Source: Mucilaginibacter xinganensis
GTDB lineage: Bacteria; Bacteroidota; Bacteroidia; Sphingobacteriales; Sphingobacteriaceae
Assembly (NCBI RefSeq): GCF_002257585.1
Contig: NZ_CP022743.1
Location: 1,054,001-1,118,000, forward strand
Reading direction: 5' to 3'
Length of the DNA stretch: 64,000 nucleotides
Shown here: positions 26,384-36,035 of the stretch, piece after piece
Layout: every line of letters begins with the position of its first letter
Numbering within the stretch: position 1 is the stretch's first letter
Translations under genes and position numbers: made by a program
The notes under the pieces: model-generated
What the model was told of the DNA's origin: nothing
What the model saw: the letters and a program-made list of their open reading frames with translations, nothing else
The model's database searches: none

Positions 26384-26773
26384 ATGAAGTTCAGGACAGC
26401 CAGGCACACAAAAGATTTAAACCGCATAATTGACTTTTACGGGAGAGTTTTGGGGTTAAAAGTTTTAGGTGAATTTAGGGATCATCACGATTACAACGGG
26501 ATCTTCCTAGGCATTCCCGGCGCCGACTGGCACCTGGAATTTACTACCTCCGGCATAGCGCCTGTACACTACCCCGATCATGACGACCTGCTGATATTTT
26601 ATGCCGAGTCTGTTGAGGAGTTTAACGCCATTAAACAAAAATTTATTGATAATAAGATAAGGCCGGTGCCACCTAAAAACCCTTATTGGGCAGGTAACGG
26701 TATTACTTTTACCGATCCTGACGGCTTCCGGATAGTGATTTCGGTGCTAAGAATTTTGCCGGGGAATTCCTGA
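26384..26773 (+). CDS. VOC (glyoxalase/bleomycin resistance) family protein
   Basis: 129 residues with the two-beta-alpha-beta-beta-beta-unit VOC fold: RHTKDLNRIIDFYGRVLGLKVLGEF, WHLEFTTSG, HDDLLIFYAESVEEFNAIKQKF and the family closure GITFTDPDGFRIVIS with a metal-ligand position. Known members are lyases, dioxygenases or antibiotic-binding proteins. The specific substrate is not identifiable. Confidence 0.88.
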   Translation: MKFRTARHTKDLNRIIDFYGRVLGLKVLGEFRDHHDYNGIFLGIPGADWHLEFTTSGIAPVHYPDHDDLLIFYAESVEEFNAIKQKFIDNKIRPVPPKNPYWAGNGITFTDPDGFRIVISVLRILPGNS

Positions 26774-26892
26774 AACAATAACGATCATCCCCATTCGATA
26801 TTTGCACGCACATGCCGCAGCCCGCTATTCTGAATCAGTTAAAACAATTCTGCCAATTTATTATTGTGTATTAAATATTTAATATTTATTGC

Positions 26893-27105
26893 ATGAACCG
26901 AACTATAGGAATTGTGTTGATCGTAATTGGAGCCGCTATGCTGATATGGACAGGCTTTACTTACACCAAAAAAGAAAAAGTTGTTGATGCCGGGCCGCTG
27001 CAGATTTCCGTTGATAAGCAAAAATCTGTTAACTGGCCACCGTACCTTGGCGGCATCCTGGTTATTGGTGGGATAGTAGTTGTAGCAACAGCAAAGAAAG
27101 CTTAA
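26893..27105 (+). CDS. Small two-helix membrane protein
   Basis: 70 residues. Two hydrophobic segments (about 4-22 TIGIVLIVIGAAMLIWTGF and 49-67 PYLGGILVIGGIVVVATA) flank a short polar loop KKEKVVDAGPLQISVDKQKSV. Similar tiny proteins occur widely in Bacteroidota next to stress genes, but I assign no function. Confidence 0.75.
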   Translation: MNRTIGIVLIVIGAAMLIWTGFTYTKKEKVVDAGPLQISVDKQKSVNWPPYLGGILVIGGIVVVATAKKA

Positions 27106-27118
27106 GCAAACCATAAAC

Positions 27119-27150
27119 TTTTAGCTTTCTGCTTTAAGCTTTTAGCTATC
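27119..27150. repeat. Low-complexity AGCTTT patch before the LysR gene
   Basis: Overlapping TTTTAGCTTTCTGCTTTAAG-type units lie directly upstream of a TATCTTCG near-match to the -7 element and the LysR start at 27160. AGAAAGCT (27094 on) can also pair with AGCTTTCT in this patch to form a weak hairpin behind the preceding small gene. Confidence 0.5.
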
Positions 27151-27159
27151 TTCGCCACA

Positions 27160-28059
27160 ATGATCTTCGATTTTAGGCTTAAGGTATTTTACACGGTTGC
27201 GCAAAGGCTAAGCTTTACCAAAGCTGCCGCAGAGTTGTTTATTACCCAGCCTGCGGTTACCAAGCATATTAAGGAACTGGAGCACCAGCTTAACGTTCAG
27301 CTGTTTAGGCGCAATGGCAATAGCATCGTGCTCACCGGGGCGGGTAAGATCATGCAGCAATATGCCGAAAGGATCTTTCAAACTTATACCGATCTGGAAA
27401 CCGAGCTTGCCCAGTTAAATAACCTGGAAGCCGGAACGGTACACATTGGCGCCAGCACCACTGTTGCCCAAACCATTTTGCCCAAGATCCTGGCTTTGTT
27501 TAAAAAAACCTACCCGGCCGTAAACTTTACCTTTATACAGGGCAATACAGATGTTATAACGCAGTTGGTACTGGCCGAAAAGATTGATATTGCCATAGTT
27601 GAAGGGGCCGCCCATTATCCGCAGATAGCGTATGCTCCCTTCGCCAAGGACGAGATTGTGCTGGTAACCCGCGCCAATAACCAGCTTTCAAAAAAAGCGG
27701 AGATCACCCCAAAACAGTTGTTAAATATCCCCCTTATTTTACGCGAGGCAGGTTCCGGTACGCTGGATGTGATTTTTAACGCCCTGAACAGCGCCGGTGT
27801 AAACCCGAAGGACCTGCAGATTGAAATTCAGCTCGAAAGCAGCATCGCCATAAAACAATACCTGCTGTATTCAGAAACCGCTACCTTTCTTTCTATTCAA
27901 TCGGTAATAAGCGAATTAAAATACAATGAGCTGAGCATTATCGAAATTAAAGGGCTCGAAATCTTCCGAACTTTCCAGTTCATCCAGCTTCATGGAAAAA
28001 ACTCCAAACTGATAGATCTTTTTAAAAGATTCTGCCTTTCAAGCTATAACTTAAAGTAA
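27160..28059 (+). CDS. LysR family transcriptional regulator
   Basis: 299 residues. N-terminal winged HTH (VFYTVAQRLSFTKAAAELFITQPAVTKHIKELEHQLNVQLF), then the periplasmic-binding-protein-like effector domain starting GTVHIGASTTVAQTILPKIL. The CysL/CbbR-like effector region is typical of regulators of sulfur or carbon assimilation. It is followed 74 bases later by a ferredoxin reductase gene in the same direction, a candidate target. Confidence 0.93.
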   Translation: MIFDFRLKVFYTVAQRLSFTKAAAELFITQPAVTKHIKELEHQLNVQLFRRNGNSIVLTGAGKIMQQYAERIFQTYTDLETELAQLNNLEAGTVHIGASTTVAQTILPKILALFKKTYPAVNFTFIQGNTDVITQLVLAEKIDIAIVEGAAHYPQIAYAPFAKDEIVLVTRANNQLSKKAEITPKQLLNIPLILREAGSGTLDVIFNALNSAGVNPKDLQIEIQLESSIAIKQYLLYSETATFLSIQSVISELKYNELSIIEIKGLEIFRTFQFIQLHGKNSKLIDLFKRFCLSSYNLK

Positions 28060-28133
28060 TCAGTAATTACTATTTATCATTGGTTTAAGGTTATAATTAG
28101 CACGACCTTTAAGCATTATTTAATAGTACTTTC

Positions 28134-29144
28134 ATGGAACCCATAACTACTGATATTTGCATTATAGGCGCAGGCCCGGTTGGTTTATTTGCTGTTTTTG
28201 AAGCCGGTTTGTTAAAAATGCGCTGCCACCTTATTGATGTTTTGCCACAGGTGGGTGGGCAACTTTCCGAGATCTACCCACAAAAACCTATTTATGATAT
28301 TCCCGGCTTCCCTACTGTTAACGCACAGCAGCTGGTTGATGGGCTGATGGAACAGATAGAACCCTTTAAGCCCACTTTTAGCCTGGGCGAACGGGTTAAT
28401 GAACTGCAAAAGCTGGACGACGGCTCGTTCATAACCACCACCAGCGACGGTACCGAAGTGCACAGCAAGGTAGTGGTGATAGCAGGCGGACTGGGCTGCT
28501 TTGAGCCCCGCAAACCGGCTATTGATAACCTGGAAGAATTTGAAGGCAAGGGCGTAGCCTACATGGTTAAAAATCCCGAGGCGTACCGTGGCCGCAAAGT
28601 AGTGCTGGCAGGTGGTGGCGACTCGGCCCTCGACTGGACTATTTTTTTAGCCGATATAGCCGAAGAAGTTACGCTGATTCACCGTGGTGATACCTTCCGC
28701 GGTGCGCCGGACAGTGCCGAAAAGGTGTTTGAGCTGGCCAAGCAGGGCCGCATTAACCTTGTTTTACAGGCACATATTAAAGCTATAAACGGTAACGGCC
28801 ATTTGCAGGAAGTGGAGATTGTTGACCGGGATAACGCCATATCTGTTATAGCTGCCGATAATTTGATCCCGCTGTTTGGCCTTACCCCAAAACTGGGGCC
28901 CATTGCCGAATGGGGGTTAAATGTAGATAAATCGGCTATTATGGTTGATACCGTTGATTACAGCACCAATGTAAAAGGGGTTTATGCCATTGGCGATATC
29001 AATATCTATCCCGGTAAGCTAAAGCTGATCCTTTGCGGGTTTCACGAAGCGGCCCTGATGGCACAAAGCGCTTTTAAGCAGGTTTATCCCGACCAGAAAC
29101 TAAGCTTTAAATACACTACCGTGTATGGTGTGAGCGCGTTTTGA
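28134..29144 (+). CDS. Type-2 ferredoxin-NADP(+) reductase (thioredoxin-reductase-like)
   Basis: 336 residues. FAD motif CIIGAGPVGLFAVFEAG near the start, GGQLSEIYP typical of the YumC/FNR2 group, NADPH motif VVLAGGGDSALDWTIFL and the C-terminal FAD motif GVYAIGDINIYPGKLKLILCGFHEAALMA. The redox CxxC of true thioredoxin reductases is absent, as in FNR2. It transfers electrons between NADPH and ferredoxin; the ferredoxin gene follows 81 bases downstream. Confidence 0.93.
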   Translation: MEPITTDICIIGAGPVGLFAVFEAGLLKMRCHLIDVLPQVGGQLSEIYPQKPIYDIPGFPTVNAQQLVDGLMEQIEPFKPTFSLGERVNELQKLDDGSFITTTSDGTEVHSKVVVIAGGLGCFEPRKPAIDNLEEFEGKGVAYMVKNPEAYRGRKVVLAGGGDSALDWTIFLADIAEEVTLIHRGDTFRGAPDSAEKVFELAKQGRINLVLQAHIKAINGNGHLQEVEIVDRDNAISVIAADNLIPLFGLTPKLGPIAEWGLNVDKSAIMVDTVDYSTNVKGVYAIGDINIYPGKLKLILCGFHEAALMAQSAFKQVYPDQKLSFKYTTVYGVSAF

Positions 29145-29225
29145 AGAAGGTAAAAGCTGAAAGGCGAAGGGGAAAAGGTTTTTGGATGCCGTTATTTTAA
29201 TGGCGGTGATTATTTAAAATATAAC

Positions 29226-29543
29226 ATGATCAATTTAACTATTGAAGACAGGGACGGCAGCCGCAGGCCTGTTGAGATTCCCGAAGATATAAGTTTGAGC
29301 CTGATGGAGGTTTTAAAAGCAACCGACCACCACATACTGGCTACCTGCGGTGGTATGGCCCTTTGCGCCACCTGCCATGTACAGGTTGTTGAGGGCCCCG
29401 AAAAGTATTTCCACGCCACAGATCAGGAACTTGACCTGCTGGATACCCTTCCCGATGCCGCACATGACAGCCGACTGGCCTGCCAGCTCCGCATCAGCGA
29501 GGATATGGACGGAATGGTGTTCAGGATATTGGGCGAGGAGTAA
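29226..29543 (+). CDS. 2Fe-2S ferredoxin (adrenodoxin type)
   Basis: 105 residues. Cluster ligands Cys41, Cys47 and Cys50 (CGGMALCATC) and Cys86 (SRLACQLRI) show the C-x5-C-x2-C...C spacing of vertebrate-type or Isc ferredoxins. Likely redox partner of the reductase just upstream. Confidence 0.93.
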   Translation: MINLTIEDRDGSRRPVEIPEDISLSLMEVLKATDHHILATCGGMALCATCHVQVVEGPEKYFHATDQELDLLDTLPDAAHDSRLACQLRISEDMDGMVFRILGEE

Positions 29544-29584
29544 AGTGGAATTATCTTAAACTACCGCCCGGCTGAAGTAGTTTC

Positions 29585-29635
29585 CTGTTTCACTCCTGTT
29601 TCGGGTTGTTCCGAACAAAAAACGAACGGAACAAC
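29585..29635. repeat. Inverted partial copy of the 126-bp repeat core
   Basis: Reverse complement reads TTGTTCCGTTCGTTTTTTG and then, after a 10-base insertion, an AAACAGG-GTGAAACA tail. This matches the start of the tandem units at 29841. Its own arms GTTGTTCCG (29605-29613) and CGGAACAAC (29627-29635) form a 9-bp stem. Confidence 0.7.
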
Positions 29636-29667
29636 ATTGGCGGGGATGTCTCATTTAGTGACAGCGG
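29636..29667. pseudogene. Possible decayed relic of the patatin gene 3' end
   Basis: Plus-strand ATTGG, GGGGATGTCT and GACAGCGG align in order with the final 40 bases of the phospholipase gene (around 30165-30203). Read on the minus strand in the matching frame it gives a stop and then DIPAN, compared with DIPFPTN in the intact gene. The match is short, so the call is tentative. Confidence 0.4.
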
Positions 29668-29840
29668 CTCTCTTTTTTACTGATCTTACAGGTTTATTAT
29701 AACTCACTATAATAATATAGCACCGCTTATCAGTCTGCATGGTGGTAATCAGCCATGCTTATTTATATTATTATATATATCAATAGTAATATCCCCTTAC
29801 TTAAACATCAGCTTAAAAAAATAACGAATAACTGAGGTGT

Positions 29841-30149
29841 TTGTTCCGTTCGTTTTTTGTTCGAAACAGGGTGAAACAAGCCGAACACCATCGTTCTTAA
29901 ACCCACTGCCAATTGGCTGGCAGCCGGATGTGTTTACGGATAGCTAAAGAACAATTGCGATGGGTCTTGTTCCGTTCGTTTTTTGTCCGAAACAGGGTGA
30001 AACAAACCGAACACCATCGTTCTTAAACCCACTGCCAATTGGCTGGCAGCCGGATGTGTTTACGGATAGCTAAAGAACAATTGCGATGGGTCTTGTTCCG
30101 TTCGTTTTTTGTCCGAAACAGGGTGAAACAAACCGAACACCATCGTTCT
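29841..30149. repeat. 126-bp tandem repeat, two full copies plus a third running into the phospholipase gene
   Basis: Units start with TTGTTCCGTTCG at 29841, 29967 and 30093, exactly 126 bases apart. Copies 1 and 2 differ at only two positions. The second half of each unit aligns with the 3' end of the gene at 30156: CCAATTGG, CATCC and GTAAA-GCTATC on the minus strand in the same order. The third unit is therefore the gene's own end, and the first two are degenerate duplicates of it with the downstream flank. Confidence 0.9.
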
Positions 30150-30155
30150 CAAACT

Positions 30156-31988
30156 TTACTCCCAATTGGTAGGGAAAGGGATGTCTTTTACAGATAGCGG
30201 TTTAAAGCCCCGAATCTGATACGTTTTACCGGCATCGTTATACATAAAAAACGGATCGGTTTTAAAATGCTCATAGTCGCCGGTTAGTTGTTGCTGCAGG
30301 TTCAGCAGCCTGTTTTTATAAGCGGCATCATAAGCAGACGGGTTTTTTATCAGCCTGTTAACATATTCCAGCAGGTTATAGCACGTGGTAAACTGTCCGC
30401 AGGCAATAATGCAGGCTTCGTCGTGCAGCTGCAGGCCGTCAGCCTGGTCAAACCACAGGGTAGTGCCCATGTTAAAGGCTACCTGGGCCACAATCTGCAA
30501 ATCGCGGCTTGGTACCATTGGCGGCGGTACAGGGCTACGGTTGCGGTTAATATTATTGGAGAACGAAAGGTCATAAATGTGGTTGCCTTTACCACGGTTC
30601 TTCCACTCCGGCGACCCATAAAAGGTGTTGTAAAGCAGCTGCCTTATCCGCTTTAAAAAAACACTCATATTCAGCAGCAGTACTGATTCGGCCCTGGCCT
30701 GCAGCATTTGTTTAAGCACTGGCAACGGCGTGCGGGTAAAGTATTTCACCAGCAACACCACAATCCGCTCGGTAAAGCTTTTTAACAAACCCGATCTTGA
30801 GGGCGATTCCGAAGCGCCAAAAACCTTGCCCCTCAGCCATAAAACAACGCTCATAAACACCACCGGTAGTGGGATCAGCAAGCTTCCTGCAATAATTAAC
30901 GGGGTGCAGTGTTTCCATACGCCTGTAACGGTAGCGGCAATGGCCAGTATAAAAAAGGCAACAACAAAAAAGTTTAAGGCCCAAAGGCTCAACCCACCTT
31001 TTTTTGGTGCGGCGGGCATTACGTAGGGCTTTATAAAGTGGCTGCCGACATCATTAACCAGCATTAAGTTAAAGGGCTTATAATCAGTTTCATTCTCTAT
31101 CCTGCGCCGGTCGGCGTACATCATGCTTTGCAGGCCCTGGTTATCTGTTATGCCGCCATCCATAAAGCCAACGCGTTTTTTATCAATAAACTCCCGTTCC
31201 TGCTTATCGCCGGTTTGCGGCTGCATGGTAAGGGCTTTTTTCAGGGTATCGGCGCTCAGTCCCTGGTGCGTAAAATCGTCCGGGAAAATAATGGGCTCAA
31301 ACCCGGCCGGGAAGCAGGACGATGCCGCCAGCAGGTCGCTCAGCTTCAGGTCGTCAGCAACTGCGGGATCCAGGAAAATAATGTGGTTCCCAAATTTAAA
31401 GTAGCTGTCAGGCTTATTATCGTAAACCAACTTCTTATCCTGCCTGAACGACTGCCCCGTATAAAATTCAGTAGTGTTAAAGCAAACCTCCTGCAGGTGC
31501 CTGCCGGCGCCATCTTTATTGAGTGCTTTAAGCGTGTTACCCTCAAAAATATATTCATCATAAGCCATGGCAAACGCATTGATAATGTTGCGGCTTTTGT
31601 CGGGCCGGTTCTTCCACCTGTTTTTGTCTGACAGTATTTCGAGCGCATTTTTTAGGATTTGTTCGCCCTGCAGGGTTTCGTACAACTTAACGTAAAACTC
31701 GCCAAAGGTTTTGCCGCCGGTGTTATACAAAGCGTACAGCGCAGTGGCAATGGTGCCGCCCGATGCCGATGACAGGTAGGTTACCTGCTGCAGCAGCGAG
31801 GTGCCGTTAAGCGGATCGGCGGCATCGCCAAACTTTGCATGATCAAGATAGGAGAGTACCCCCAGCGCAAACGAAGCCGCGCGGAAACCACCGCCCGAAA
31901 AGGCGAGCGCAATATTTTCAAAAGGGCTAATGCAATTAACCTGCAATGTAAGTGCAGCAGGCTGGGCAGATGGGGTTGTACTTTCCAT
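30156..31988 (-). CDS. Patatin-like phospholipase with internal membrane segments
   Basis: 610 residues. The patatin signature is complete: oxyanion loop ALAFSGGGFRAASFALGVL, nucleophile elbow YLSSASGGTIAT (Ser in SASGG) and the catalytic Asp in FMDGGITDNQG. Between about residues 325 and 395 two strongly hydrophobic segments (LWALNFFVVAFFILAIAATVTGVW and PLIIAGSLLIPLPVVFMSVVLWL) are inserted, which would anchor the protein. There is no signal peptide. Such proteins hydrolyse acyl ester bonds of phospholipids. The 3' end overlaps the third repeat unit. Confidence 0.9.
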   Translation of the reverse strand: MESTTPSAQPAALTLQVNCISPFENIALAFSGGGFRAASFALGVLSYLDHAKFGDAADPLNGTSLLQQVTYLSSASGGTIATALYALYNTGGKTFGEFYVKLYETLQGEQILKNALEILSDKNRWKNRPDKSRNIINAFAMAYDEYIFEGNTLKALNKDGAGRHLQEVCFNTTEFYTGQSFRQDKKLVYDNKPDSYFKFGNHIIFLDPAVADDLKLSDLLAASSCFPAGFEPIIFPDDFTHQGLSADTLKKALTMQPQTGDKQEREFIDKKRVGFMDGGITDNQGLQSMMYADRRRIENETDYKPFNLMLVNDVGSHFIKPYVMPAAPKKGGLSLWALNFFVVAFFILAIAATVTGVWKHCTPLIIAGSLLIPLPVVFMSVVLWLRGKVFGASESPSRSGLLKSFTERIVVLLVKYFTRTPLPVLKQMLQARAESVLLLNMSVFLKRIRQLLYNTFYGSPEWKNRGKGNHIYDLSFSNNINRNRSPVPPPMVPSRDLQIVAQVAFNMGTTLWFDQADGLQLHDEACIIACGQFTTCYNLLEYVNRLIKNPSAYDAAYKNRLLNLQQQLTGDYEHFKTDPFFMYNDAGKTYQIRGFKPLSVKDIPFPTNWE

Positions 31989-32034
31989 ACCAGTAAGGTT
32001 TTAAGGTTGTTATTTATAAAATTAGGGAATTAAT

Positions 32035-32247
32035 ATGGATAAAAAAGAATTTCTGTTACAGCAAATTGGAAAATTCTTAAGCGGAGATCAACTGCCCTTT
32101 ACCATGGCGGCCAATAGCGGCGCATCATCAGGTTATTGGTGCAGATTCCTCGTGCTAAATGACCACCTGGTTTATAAAAGATTGACAATCATCCTGAAAA
32201 AGCAGATCAAGTGTCCGATAATGGTTTTATTATTTGCATTTGTATAA
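32035..32247 (+). CDS. Doubtful small ORF upstream of the hut regulator
   Basis: 70 codons beginning MDKKEFLLQQIGKFLSGDQLPF. No similarity is recognised, and the end overlaps the operator-like palindrome before the MarR gene. It may be a leader peptide, a gene fragment or noncoding. Confidence 0.2.
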   Translation: MDKKEFLLQQIGKFLSGDQLPFTMAANSGASSGYWCRFLVLNDHLVYKRLTIILKKQIKCPIMVLLFAFV

Positions 32248-32256
32248 GCACTTATA
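32243..32256. promoter_or_regulatory. Candidate MarR operator
   Basis: TATAAG-CA-CTTATA, two 6-base half-sites inverted around 2 bases, 11 bases before the MarR start codon. The position suits autorepression and control of the downstream histidine genes. Confidence 0.45.
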
Positions 32257-32267
32257 TAAATTGCGCC

Positions 32268-32777
32268 ATGAATTTATATCAAAGTTTGGGATACCTTGTT
32301 TTAGGCAGCCGTTTAAGGCGGCTGAGCGAGGGTTTCCTGGCCGAAATTAACCGGGCTTACCAAATTGAAGGGATTGATTTTGATGCCAGCTGGTTCCCGG
32401 TGTTTTATTTACTGTCAAAAAACGAATCACTTTCTATAAAGGAGCTGAGCGCACATACCGAGGTTTCGCACCCGGCGGCAAGTCAGCTCATCACCAATTT
32501 AAAAAACAGAAAGCTGGTAACCAGTGCAACCTGTGCCGACGATGGCCGCAGGCAAATGGTGCAGTTAACCGACAGTGGCCGTGAATTGCTGGCGCAGATA
32601 TTGCCGGTTTGGGATGCCATACTTTTAGCAATGGACGACGTAATGGCGAATGATGCGGCCTGCCAAAACCTGCTGCCCGGTATTACCGCCCTTGAAAACG
32701 CTTTTAAAAGCACAAGCCTTTCTGAACGCATCAGCAATAAACTGAATATGGAACTAAAAGCCGAAACCCATGACTAA
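32268..32777 (+). CDS. MarR family transcriptional regulator of the hut operon
   Basis: 169 residues from the ATG at 32268. The frame is open to 32211, but MNLYQSLGYLVLGSRLRRLSEGF is the expected start and lies after the operator-like site. Winged HTH: LSIKELSAHTEVSHPAASQLITNLKNRKLVTSATCADDGRRQMVQLTDSGRELL. Its last 8 bases overlap the hutH start, so it is the first gene of the histidine operon and probably senses histidine or urocanate. Most hut systems use HutC or an activator, so a MarR here is of note. Confidence 0.9.
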   Translation: MNLYQSLGYLVLGSRLRRLSEGFLAEINRAYQIEGIDFDASWFPVFYLLSKNESLSIKELSAHTEVSHPAASQLITNLKNRKLVTSATCADDGRRQMVQLTDSGRELLAQILPVWDAILLAMDDVMANDAACQNLLPGITALENAFKSTSLSERISNKLNMELKAETHD

Positions 32778-34329
32778 TACTTTTAACTACGGCAGCAGCC
32801 ACCTTACCATCGGCCTTTGTTTAGACATTGCAGGCGGAAAGGTTAAAGGCGTAATTGACGCTGCGGCCGCCGGAATGATCACTGCATCATGGCGCGAGGT
32901 GGAAAAGATAGTGCATGCGCAACACCCGGTTTACGGCATCAATACAGGTTTTGGTCCGCTGTGCGATACCCGGATCTCTGAAGCCGATACCTCGCTGCTG
33001 CAAAGCAACCTGCTCAAAAGCCATAGCGTTGGCGTGGGCAATCCTATCCCGCAGGAGATAGCCAAGCTGATGATGATCTGCAAAGTGCAGGCACTGGCGC
33101 AGGGTTTCTCAGGCATCGCGTTAGCAACATTGCAACGCATCATCTGGCATATTGATAAAGATATCATCCCCATAGTTCCTGAAAAAGGTTCGGTAGGGGC
33201 CTCCGGCGATCTGGCTCCGCTTGCCCATTTGTTTTTACCCCTGCTGGGCTTAGGCGAGGTATATGAAAATGGTGAGCGCTTACCGGCTGCCAAAGTTTTG
33301 GCGGCGCACGGCCTGCAGCCATTGGTTTTAGGCCCCAAAGAGGGTTTGGCCTTAATTAACGGTACACAATTTATACTGGCATTTGCTTTAAAGGCGGTAC
33401 AGCGGCTGGACGATGCCCTTAACCGTGCCGATCTGATAGGCGCATTATCGTTAGAAGGATTAATGGGTTCTGCAAGGCCTTTTGATGAGCGGCTGCACCG
33501 GTTGCGCCCTTATAAAGGCACAAAGCTGGTTGCCAAACGCCTGCATACCTTATTAAAAGATTCCGGCATCTGTAATTCGCACGTAAACTGCGACCGCGTG
33601 CAGGACCCTTATTCGCTGCGGTGTATGCCGCAGGTGCATGGTGCATCGCGCAATGCCTGGCTGCATTTAAAAGAACTTACCGAAATTGAACTGAACTCTG
33701 TTACCGATAACCCCATCGTTTTTAATGCCGATGATACCATTAGCGGGGGCAATTTTCACGGGCAGCCGTTGGCTATGGTACTTGACTATGCAACTATCGC
33801 GGCAGCAGAATTAGGTAATATAGCTGACAGAAGGTGTTATTTAATGAGCGAAGGCAGGTACGGTTTGCCCAAACTGTTAACCAGTAATGCCGGCCTGCAC
33901 TCGGGCTTAATGATCCCACAATACACTACAGCGGCATTGGTTACCGAAAATAAAACCCTTTGTTTTCCGGCAAGTGCCGATAGCGTACCCACGTCTTTAG
34001 GGCAGGAAGATCATGTATCCATGGGTTCCATCAGCGGGCGCAAGCTTAACCAGGTAATTGATAACCTGGAATATATTCAGGCCATTGAGCTGCTTTACGC
34101 GGCACAGGCTATTGATTTCAGGCGGCCGTTAAAATCAACCCCCGTTGTGGAGGCCTGTCATGCGCTGGTGCGTGAGCATGTACCACACATTGATGACGAC
34201 CGTATTTTTGCCGATGATATTAATGCCTTACATAAAATAATTACTGACGGCTCATTACTTGCAACAGCCAACCATACAGCAACCGCTCACCAAATTAACC
34301 TGAAAGATGACGAATTCGGAATTTATTAA
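32770..34329 (+). CDS. hutH: Histidine ammonia-lyase
   Basis: 519 residues. The Ala144-Ser145-Gly146 triad in [12 protein letters not shown] cyclises to the MIO electrophile. Other family marks are [41 protein letters not shown] and [14 protein letters not shown]. The enzyme removes ammonia from L-histidine to give urocanate in the cytosol. Length is typical. The start overlaps the MarR stop by 8 bases, and the end overlaps the hutU start by 23 bases, indicating tight translational coupling. Confidence 0.96.
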   Translation: MTNTFNYGSSHLTIGLCLDIAGGKVKGVIDAAAAGMITASWREVEKIVHAQHPVYGINTGFGPLCDTRISEADTSLLQSNLLKSHSVGVGNPIPQEIAKLMMICKVQALAQGFSGIALATLQRIIWHIDKDIIPIVPEKGSVGASGDLAPLAHLFLPLLGLGEVYENGERLPAAKVLAAHGLQPLVLGPKEGLALINGTQFILAFALKAVQRLDDALNRADLIGALSLEGLMGSARPFDERLHRLRPYKGTKLVAKRLHTLLKDSGICNSHVNCDRVQDPYSLRCMPQVHGASRNAWLHLKELTEIELNSVTDNPIVFNADDTISGGNFHGQPLAMVLDYATIAAAELGNIADRRCYLMSEGRYGLPKLLTSNAGLHSGLMIPQYTTAALVTENKTLCFPASADSVPTSLGQEDHVSMGSISGRKLNQVIDNLEYIQAIELLYAAQAIDFRRPLKSTPVVEACHALVREHVPHIDDDRIFADDINALHKIITDGSLLATANHTATAHQINLKDDEFGIY

Positions 34330-35980
34330 AACCTACGCCACGCACCCGGTGTATAAGGCACCGAGGGGTATGCAGCTGCATGCCAAAAGCTGGCAAACAG
34401 AAGCGCCGCTTCGCATGCTGCTCAATAACCTTGACGGGCAGGTGGCCGAAAACCCCGACGAGCTGGTGGTTTATGGCGGCATAGGCCAGGCTGCCCGCAA
34501 CCCGGAGGCACTGCGCAAAATAATTGAGCTGCTGCTGGAGCTGGATGAGCACCATTCCTTACTGGTACAGTCGGGTAAAGCCGTGGGTATTGTACGCACA
34601 CACCCGGAAGCGCCGCGGGTACTCATCGCCAACAGTAACCTGGTGCCGGCATGGGCAAACTGGGAACACTTTAACGAGCTGAGGGCAAAAGGCCTGATGA
34701 TGTACGGGCAAATGACCGCCGGCAGTTGGATCTACATAGGTACACAGGGTATTTTACAGGGTACCTACGAAACTTTTGTTGAGGCCGGGAACCAGCATTT
34801 TAACGGCGACCTAACCGGTAAGCTGATTGTGAGCGCAGGTTTGGGTGGTATGGGTGGCGCACAGCCATTGGCTGCAACTATGGCCGGTGCCGTGTTTTTA
34901 GGTGCCGATGTGGATGAAACACGCATCCAAAAACGCCTGGACAGCCAGTATATCGACAAAATGACCCATAGTTATGCCGAGGCCATTGCCTGGGTAAAGG
35001 ACGCCATGCAAAAAGGCGAAACGCTGTCGGTTGGTTTGGTGAGTGATGCCGGCGACCTGCTGCAAAGGTTGCTGAAGGATAACTTTATCCCCGACCTGTT
35101 AACCGACCAAACATCGGCGCACGACCCGCTGAATGGTTATGTCCCCAACGGCCTTTCTATAACCCTGGCGTCGGTATTAAGAAAAACAGACCCGTTAGAA
35201 TATAAAAGATTATCGTTAGCCAGCATGGCAAGGCATGTAAGCCTGATGCTGCAATTGCAAAAGCGCGGTGCCATTACCTTTGACTATGGCAATAACCTGC
35301 GCGAGTTTGCCAGGCAGGGAGGTGAACCCGATGCCTTTAATTTCCCGGGCTTTACCCCGGCCTATATCCGTCCGCTGTTTTGTGAGGGCAAGGGGCCGTT
35401 CAGGTGGGTAGCCTTATCAGGTGATCCGGAAGATATTTTTACTACCGACCGTGCTTTGATGGAATTGTTCCCGGAAGATAAACCACTGATTAAATGGCTT
35501 AAAAACGCGCAGGAAAAGATCTCGTTCCAGGGCTTGCCTGCCCGTATCTGCTGGCTGGGCATGGGCGACAGGGAAAAGGCAGGGCTTATGTTTAACGAAC
35601 TGGTGAAAACCGGCAAAGTGAAAGGCCCCATAGTAATAGGCCGCGATCATTTGGACTGCGGCTCGGTAGCATCACCCAACCGCGAAACGGAAGCGATGAA
35701 AGATGGCTCGGACGCGGTTTCTGACTGGCCTTTATTAAACCTGATGGCGAACACGGCAGGCGGAGCCACATGGGTATCGTTCCATCACGGTGGTGGCGTG
35801 GGCATGGGTTATTCGCAGCACGCCGGGATGGTTGTTTTGGCGGATGGAACAGACCGGGCAACAACCTGTTTAAGCCGTGTGCTTTACAATGACCCAGCAA
35901 TGGGCATCTTCCGCCATGCAGATGCGGGATACGATAAGGCCGAAGAATGGGCCAAAAAGTTTGATTTGAAAGTGTGGTAG
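34307..35980 (+). CDS. hutU: Urocanate hydratase
   Basis: 557 residues. [39 protein letters not shown] (NAD-binding loop) and [22 protein letters not shown] (active-site Cys) are diagnostic, as is [16 protein letters not shown]. With tightly bound NAD+ it hydrates urocanate to imidazolone propionate. The ATG at 34307 overlaps hutH; no later start would keep the APRG-KSWQTEA-RML N-terminus. Confidence 0.96.
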   Translation: MTNSEFIKTYATHPVYKAPRGMQLHAKSWQTEAPLRMLLNNLDGQVAENPDELVVYGGIGQAARNPEALRKIIELLLELDEHHSLLVQSGKAVGIVRTHPEAPRVLIANSNLVPAWANWEHFNELRAKGLMMYGQMTAGSWIYIGTQGILQGTYETFVEAGNQHFNGDLTGKLIVSAGLGGMGGAQPLAATMAGAVFLGADVDETRIQKRLDSQYIDKMTHSYAEAIAWVKDAMQKGETLSVGLVSDAGDLLQRLLKDNFIPDLLTDQTSAHDPLNGYVPNGLSITLASVLRKTDPLEYKRLSLASMARHVSLMLQLQKRGAITFDYGNNLREFARQGGEPDAFNFPGFTPAYIRPLFCEGKGPFRWVALSGDPEDIFTTDRALMELFPEDKPLIKWLKNAQEKISFQGLPARICWLGMGDREKAGLMFNELVKTGKVKGPIVIGRDHLDCGSVASPNRETEAMKDGSDAVSDWPLLNLMANTAGGATWVSFHHGGGVGMGYSQHAGMVVLADGTDRATTCLSRVLYNDPAMGIFRHADAGYDKAEEWAKKFDLKVW

Positions 35981-36035
35981 GGAGAGGTGAAAGCTGAAAG
36001 GCGAAGGGCGAGGAAATAGAATTTGCCCATAGAAC

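Larger units (their letters stand above)
29544..30155. other. 612-base intergenic region made of repeats and AT-rich filler
   Basis: Contains the inverted copy at 29585-29635, the possible relic at 29636-29667, about 170 bases of AT-rich sequence (29670-29840) where nothing is recognised, and the 126-bp tandem array. No intact gene is supported. Confidence 0.7.

Noticed and set aside
29841..30149. CRISPR-like regular repeats
   Set aside because: The period is 126 bases with no unique spacers; the units are contiguous tandem copies related to the neighbouring gene end.
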